Of a stretch of 9,845 bases of DNA, positions 6,005-9,845 are shown in pieces (within the stretch, counting starts at the first letter, position 1; each line of letters starts with the position of its first letter). Under the pieces are notes generated by a model. That model had not been told where the DNA came from, made no database searches, and saw nothing but the letters and a program-made list of their open reading frames with translations. Position numbers and translations under genes: made by a program. This DNA is from Thiotrichales bacterium (GTDB taxonomy: Bacteria; Pseudomonadota; Gammaproteobacteria; Thiomicrospirales; Thiomicrospiraceae): positions 1 through 9,845 of the forward strand of contig JACXUQ010000028.1 in NCBI GenBank assembly GCA_014763835.1, in the 5' to 3' direction.

Positions 6005-7531
6005 TTATTCGGTTGGACGCAAAAACAGCTGATAACCCGCATTTTCCTGCTCGTTCACATAGGGATAACCCAGATTCTGCAGATAGTGCTCAAAATCGGC
6101 ACTCTGTTCCGGCGGCACCTGCACACCCACCAGCACACGACCATAAGCGGCACCGTGATTGCGGTAATGGAACAGACTGATATTCCACTCCTCACTCATC
6201 TGCGTTAAAAACTGCAATAACGCCCCCGGCCTTTCCGGAAACTCGAAACGGTACAGCAGTTCGTTTTGAATCCCCTGTGCGTGACCGCCGACCATATAAC
6301 GCAGATGCAGCTTGGCCATTTCGTTATCGGACATATCCTGCGCTTCATAGCCGGCCTGTTTCAGGCTTTGCAAAATCCCCTGTCTTTCGGCGCGCCCGCC
6401 TTCGGTACGCACCCCCACAAACACCACCGCCTTTTGCGCATCGGCATAACGGTAGTTGAACTCGGTGATTGCACGGCGGCCGCCCAGCAGTTCGCAGAAC
6501 TGTTTGAAACTGCCCGGCTCCTCCTTGATGGTCACCGCAAAAATCGCCTCGCGCTTCTCGCCCAGCTCAGTACGCTCCGAAATATGGCGCAAACGGTCAA
6601 AGTTCATATTGGCACCGCTGACAATCGCCGCCATCTCCAGACCGGCTACGCTGTACTGCTCGACAAACTTCTTCATTCCGGCCAAGGCCACCGCCCCCGC
6701 CGGCTCGGCAATCGCACGGGTATCCTCAAAAATATCCTTGATGGCGGCACAGATTTCATCGGTATCGACGGTAATCATCTCGTCGACACAGCGCTGTGCA
6801 ATGCGAAACGGAATCTCGCCGACCTGTGCCACGGCTACACCGTCGGCAAAAATCCCGACCTGATCCAACACCACACGCTCGCCGGCTTCAAGCGCACGTG
6901 TCATACAGGCCGCATCTTCCGGCTCAACGCCGATCACGCGGGTTTTCGGCGACACCTGTTTGATGACCGACGCAATGCCGGAAATCAAACCACCGCCGCC
7001 TACCGCCACAAAAATCACGTCAAACGGCTTGCTGTGCTGACGCAGCATTTCCAGGGCAATCGTCCCCTGTCCGGCAATCACATCCACATCGTCATAAGGA
7101 TGAATAAAGGTCAGGCGTTGCTGTTCCGCCAGTTGCTTGGCAAAACGCGAAGCCTCATCATAAGTATCGCCGTGCAGCTCGACATGACCGCCGAGGTTCT
7201 TGACCGCATTGACCTTGATCGGCGGCGTGGTGCGCGGCATCACAATCGTCGCCTTAATGCCCATCTTGCTCGCCGAAAGCGCCACACCCTGTGCATGGTT
7301 GCCGGCCGAAGCGGCGATGACGCCGGCGCTCTTCTGTTCGTCCGTCAAGTGCACCATGCGGTTGTAGGCGCCGCGCAGTTTGAAGGAAAACACCGGCTGC
7401 AAATCCTCGCGCTTTAACCACACCTTGTTCTGCAACCGTTTTGACAACAAAGGCGCCACCTCCAAAGGCGTTTCATCGGCGATGTCGTAAACCGGCACAG
7501 TGAGCACGCGGCGCAATATCTCTTCTGGCAT
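6005..7531 (-). CDS. ilvA: Threonine ammonia-lyase, biosynthetic (threonine deaminase)
   Basis: IlvA is a PLP enzyme converting threonine to 2-oxobutanoate and ammonia, the committed step towards isoleucine. The 508-residue product matches the long biosynthetic form (E. coli 514), not the short catabolic TdcB. The PLP lysine is K51 in FSFKLRGAYN; SAGNHAQGVA (75-84) and the glycine loop VGGGGLISG (177-185) complete the cofactor site; SGANMNFDRLR (305-315) ends the catalytic domain. Two ACT-like regulatory domains follow at about 327-400 and 422-495, so isoleucine feedback inhibition and valine activation are expected. The ATG at 7531 is preceded by AAAGGGAAG, a good Shine-Dalgarno. It is a single-gene unit with its own promoter at about 7572-7580 and a strong terminator at 5924-5977; no other ilv gene is present. 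Confidence 0.97.
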   Translation of the reverse strand: MPEEILRRVLTVPVYDIADETPLEVAPLLSKRLQNKVWLKREDLQPVFSFKLRGAYNRMVHLTDEQKSAGVIAASAGNHAQGVALSASKMGIKATIVMPRTTPPIKVNAVKNLGGHVELHGDTYDEASRFAKQLAEQQRLTFIHPYDDVDVIAGQGTIALEMLRQHSKPFDVIFVAVGGGGLISGIASVIKQVSPKTRVIGVEPEDAACMTRALEAGERVVLDQVGIFADGVAVAQVGEIPFRIAQRCVDEMITVDTDEICAAIKDIFEDTRAIAEPAGAVALAGMKKFVEQYSVAGLEMAAIVSGANMNFDRLRHISERTELGEKREAIFAVTIKEEPGSFKQFCELLGGRRAITEFNYRYADAQKAVVFVGVRTEGGRAERQGILQSLKQAGYEAQDMSDNEMAKLHLRYMVGGHAQGIQNELLYRFEFPERPGALLQFLTQMSEEWNISLFHYRNHGAAYGRVLVGVQVPPEQSADFEHYLQNLGYPYVNEQENAGYQLFLRPTE

Positions 7532-7571
7532 TCCACTTCCCTTTCAATGCGGATGACTTAAATTGGCGCTC

Positions 7572-7580
7572 ATTATATCA
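7572..7580 (-). promoter_or_regulatory. Extended -10 promoter of ilvA
   Basis: On the minus strand this reads TGATATAAT, an exact match to the extended -10 consensus TGnTATAAT. The expected start point would be near 7565, about 34 bases before the ilvA ATG. The -35 region (near 7593-7600) is poor, which is usual for extended -10 promoters. No leader-peptide attenuator fits in so short a leader. Confidence 0.65.
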
Positions 7581-7604
7581 CTCCTGACCTTAAGGAAGCT
7601 GCCG

Positions 7605-7757
7605 ATGTCCGCTGCAGAAGAATCTTGCGACTTTTGTCACAAAACTTATTTGGGCGCATGGCATCAAGCCTTCCTCAATCATTCAGGCAGGATTGCGCAA
7701 CACTCTTCATCAACCCTTAAAACTCTCTCAAATCTGGCGATACTTAAAAATGCATAG
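7605..7757 (+). CDS. Possible 50-residue leader ORF with CxxCH motif
   Basis: A short frame starts at ATG 7605 with AAGGA (7592-7596) eight bases upstream, as good a ribosome site as any in the window, and ends in TAG at 7755-7757, 51 bases before the copper receptor. The product opens MSAAEESCDFCHKTYLGAW and contains a CxxCH motif (residues 8-12) plus further histidines (H20, H26, H33). There is no signal peptide. The second half of the frame overlaps a G-free, C-rich stretch at 7698-7735. The arrangement resembles CruR in Bordetella, an upstream frame with a CxxC motif that controls a TonB-dependent receptor gene in response to copper. The alternatives are a chance frame or a scrap of a cytochrome-like gene. 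Translation is not proven. Confidence 0.35.
   Translation: MSAAEESCDFCHKTYLGAWHQAFLNHSGRIAQHSSSTLKTLSNLAILKNA
7698..7735 (+). promoter_or_regulatory. G-free, C-rich stretch, possible Rho utilisation (rut) site
   Basis: Thirty-eight consecutive bases on the plus strand contain no G and 14 C, with repeated TC and CC dinucleotides (for example CTCTTCATCAACCC and AACTCTCTC). Such C-over-G bubbles are typical of Rho-binding RNA. It lies inside the possible leader ORF and upstream of the copper receptor, so ribosomes on the leader frame could shield it. This is composition evidence only. Confidence 0.35.
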
Positions 7758-7808
7758 AATACGCCCATTCCTGAATTAACCAAATAATGAACCATTAAAG
7801 GATCCGAC

Positions 7809-9806
7809 ATGTTCCAGCGCAATAAGCTAGCTCTTGCCATTCTGACCACCTTGGCTACACCAACGGCCGTATTTGCAACTGAAATCGCACCTGTAGAAAT
7901 TGTTGAAAACAAAGAAGCGAATGTTGAAACGCAAAATACCGAAACGCTGGAACAGACGGGTAATACAGAAACCGGCCAGATCTTGCGCCAGTTTAATGGT
8001 GTAGATGCGTCACGCATGGGCGGTCACGGTTTGGATGTTAACATTCGCGGTCAACAAAACACCCAAATCAACGTGATTCTGGACGGTGCCGAAATCGCCG
8101 GCGGCTGTCCTAACCGGATGGATCCGCCCACCTCTTACGCAGAAATCGGCAGCTACGACAGCGTTACCGTGGTTAAAGGCATACAATCCGTCCAATACGG
8201 CGCGGGCGGTACCGGCGGCACGGTTATTTTTGAACGCACTGCCCCGGTTTTTGAGGACGGCAAAAACATTCAAGGCGAGATCACTGCTGCCACTGGCAGC
8301 AACGGTATCAATCACGATGTGAACGCCAAAGTCGCGGCAGGCAGCGATAAACTGTATGTGGTGCTGCAAGGCGCCAAAAAATCCGCCGACAACTACGAAG
8401 ACGGCAACGGTGATGAAGTCCGCTCAAGCTACGAAACCCAACAAGGCCACATTGATCTAGGCTATCGCCCGGATGCCAATAACGAATTCAAATTCTCCTA
8501 CGAGAAAAGCCGCACCGAAGATGCGCTTTACCAGGATGCTCGCATGGATGCGCCTCTCTCCGAAGGTGAAATCAAGCGCTTAAGCTACAAAGGCAAAAAT
8601 CTGGCCAAAAACCTGCAAGGTCTGGAAGTCGAAGTGTATCAATCCACTGTTGACCATGTGATGAACAACTTTGATCTGCGCCCAAATACAGGCACCAAAA
8701 TGGAAACGGTATCAGACACAGAAACAACGGGCGGCAAAATCAAACTGACAAGTCAATTCGGTCACACCCAGTTGGATTATGGTGTGATTTTGCAAAGTGA
8801 AGTCAAAAACGCCACCCTGTCTAACATTACGATGGGAAAAAACTTGTATGAAATGTGGCCTGACGTCCTAACGACGCAAAACAGTGTTTTTGCAGAAAGC
8901 ACATCACTATTTAGAGATAATCAAAAAGTGATTTTGGGATTGCGTTATGACCAGGTAACTGCTGAGGCGCGTGAAGCGACTTTAGCTTATGGCGCGAATC
9001 CAGCTCCTGCGACACTTTACAACAACCTGAATGCCGATTATTCAGGCGACACCAAAATCAATGAAGGAAACTGGAATGCTTTGGCGCGCTATGAACGAGC
9101 CTATAACAATGGTATGAACAGTTTTGTCGGCCTAAGCCGCTCTACGCGCACGGCAGATGCGACTGAACGATTCATTGCAAAGAACGGCATGGGTGGCGCC
9201 TGGGTGGGTAATCCTGATCTTAATCCTGAAAAACATACACAGGTGGATGCAGGAATCGGTCAAACAACCAATTCATATAGCTGGAATGTGTCGGCATTTT
9301 ATGATGCGGTAGAGGACTATATCACTCCTTATAAATCGGGTATGAACAACCTGTACAAGAACATTGATGCGGTGATTTACGGCTGGGAGCTAGAATCCAG
9401 CCTGCAGATAAGCAATCAAGTTAAAGCGGGGGTGACTGCGGCCTGTACACGCGGCTTCAACACCACTGACAATACAGACCTGGTCAATATCAACCCCCTA
9501 TCCGGAACGGTATTTGCCGAATACAATACTAACGACCTCTATGCTGGAACACGTGTCAATCTAGCGAGCGAGCAGAAAGCGGTAGATGATGCCTATGGTG
9601 AACAAGAAACGGCCGGATGGAGTACTGTTGATCTGTACGGTGGCTATCATGTAAACAAAACCTTTACCCTGTCAGCCGGCATCGACAACCTGTTCGACCA
9701 TGCTTACGTTCGCCACCTAAACCGCTTTGATGCAGCAACCGGTGACGTATACAAAACCTATGAACCCGGCCGCAATGTGTGGGCAAAAGTTTCTGCCAAG
9801 TTCTAA
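7809..9806 (+). CDS. TonB-dependent copper receptor (OprC/NosA type)
   Basis: A complete 665-residue outer-membrane receptor that would import copper using TonB-ExbBD energy. It has a signal peptide (residues 1-23, cleavage after VFA), a possible TonB box near APVEIVENK (27-35), a plug domain at about 45-145 with the family signature GGCPNRMDPPTSY (98-110), and a beta barrel from about 155 to the terminal aromatic residue (KVSAKF). The OprC copper site is a CxxxM-HxM set; here CPNRM (C100, M104) and HVM (H283, M285) are both present. NLFDHAYVRHLNR near the end is typical of the last strands. AAAGGA (7797-7802) lies six bases before the ATG. The middle of the barrel is markedly more AT-rich than its ends. 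A TAGAAT at 7755-7760 is a weak promoter candidate without a good -35. Oxidation state and specificity are inferred from the family. Confidence 0.93.
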   Translation: MFQRNKLALAILTTLATPTAVFATEIAPVEIVENKEANVETQNTETLEQTGNTETGQILRQFNGVDASRMGGHGLDVNIRGQQNTQINVILDGAEIAGGCPNRMDPPTSYAEIGSYDSVTVVKGIQSVQYGAGGTGGTVIFERTAPVFEDGKNIQGEITAATGSNGINHDVNAKVAAGSDKLYVVLQGAKKSADNYEDGNGDEVRSSYETQQGHIDLGYRPDANNEFKFSYEKSRTEDALYQDARMDAPLSEGEIKRLSYKGKNLAKNLQGLEVEVYQSTVDHVMNNFDLRPNTGTKMETVSDTETTGGKIKLTSQFGHTQLDYGVILQSEVKNATLSNITMGKNLYEMWPDVLTTQNSVFAESTSLFRDNQKVILGLRYDQVTAEAREATLAYGANPAPATLYNNLNADYSGDTKINEGNWNALARYERAYNNGMNSFVGLSRSTRTADATERFIAKNGMGGAWVGNPDLNPEKHTQVDAGIGQTTNSYSWNVSAFYDAVEDYITPYKSGMNNLYKNIDAVIYGWELESSLQISNQVKAGVTAACTRGFNTTDNTDLVNINPLSGTVFAEYNTNDLYAGTRVNLASEQKAVDDAYGEQETAGWSTVDLYGGYHVNKTFTLSAGIDNLFDHAYVRHLNRFDAATGDVYKTYEPGRNVWAKVSAKF

Positions 9807-9845
9807 GTTGAGCAAATGCATTAACTAATCCACAGCCGTCCAAGC
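9807..9845. other. Non-coding end of window
   Basis: The 39 bases after the copper-receptor stop contain no visible hairpin with a U-tract and no start of another gene. The terminator of this gene, or a following gene, would lie beyond the window. Confidence 0.5.

Noticed and set aside
6351..6366. Inverted repeat GCCTG TTT CAGGC inside ilvA
   Set aside because: A five-base stem within a conserved coding region with no U-tract; likely chance, though noted as a variant of the recurrent 10-mer.
6266..7417. Long open frame (383 codons) on the plus strand antisense to ilvA
   Set aside because: It lies wholly inside the unmistakable ilvA gene; its product is rich in His, Arg and Leu with no domain, as expected from the reverse complement of a GC-rich gene.
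7605..7757. Remnant of a multihaem cytochrome c (CxxCH followed by Y and W)
   Set aside because: The spacing to the Trp resembles such proteins, but there is no signal peptide, no second haem motif and no continuing homology in other frames; a leader ORF or chance explains it equally well.

Overview
The window is ordinary chromosomal DNA of a gammaproteobacterium. The gene order hda / DUF2066 gene, divergent from purM-purN-DUF3108 gene, is one I recall from Pseudomonas and its relatives. The proteins (PurM, PurN, Dcd, long-form IlvA) read as gammaproteobacterial, and a sulfur-oxidiser of the Thiotrichales type is possible, but the genus cannot be fixed from the sequence alone. There is no rRNA, tRNA, CRISPR array, insertion sequence or phage gene. 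All eight main genes are complete.

Layout: 1-114 is non-coding and follows hda. At 115-2030 on the minus strand lies a two-gene unit: a secreted DUF2066 protein followed by a DnaA-inactivator homologue (Hda), with touching stop and start codons. At 2031-2184 is a divergent regulatory region whose purM side could fold into a branched RNA. At 2185-3994 are purM and purN (steps 5 and 3 of de novo purine synthesis), separated by a clear intrinsic terminator. At 4011-5912, in the same direction, are an exported DUF3108 protein, dcd (dCTP deaminase, feeding dUMP/dTTP synthesis) and a small exported four-cysteine protein of unknown role. A near-perfect bidirectional terminator (5924-5977) separates this run from ilvA (6005-7531, minus), the isoleucine-branch threonine deaminase. 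At 7532-7808 is a 277-bp divergent region, followed by a complete OprC/NosA-type TonB-dependent copper receptor (7809-9806).

The block links nucleotide supply (PurM, PurN, Dcd) and replication control (Hda) with three exported proteins of unknown function. IlvA and the copper receptor are functionally separate neighbours.

Points that stand out: (1) a short open frame with a CxxCH motif and a strong Shine-Dalgarno, whose second half is a 38-nt G-free, C-rich stretch, sits just upstream of the copper receptor and resembles a copper-sensing leader-peptide arrangement; (2) Hda has a clamp-binding motif and canonical Walker motifs but an alanine where E. coli Hda has the arginine finger R153; (3) Dcd carries a C-terminal tail with a clamp-binding-like QLDLL; (4) the 10-mer TGAACAGGCC occurs four times, in one terminator stem, beside hda and inside a coding region; (5) the purM leader may be a structured RNA.
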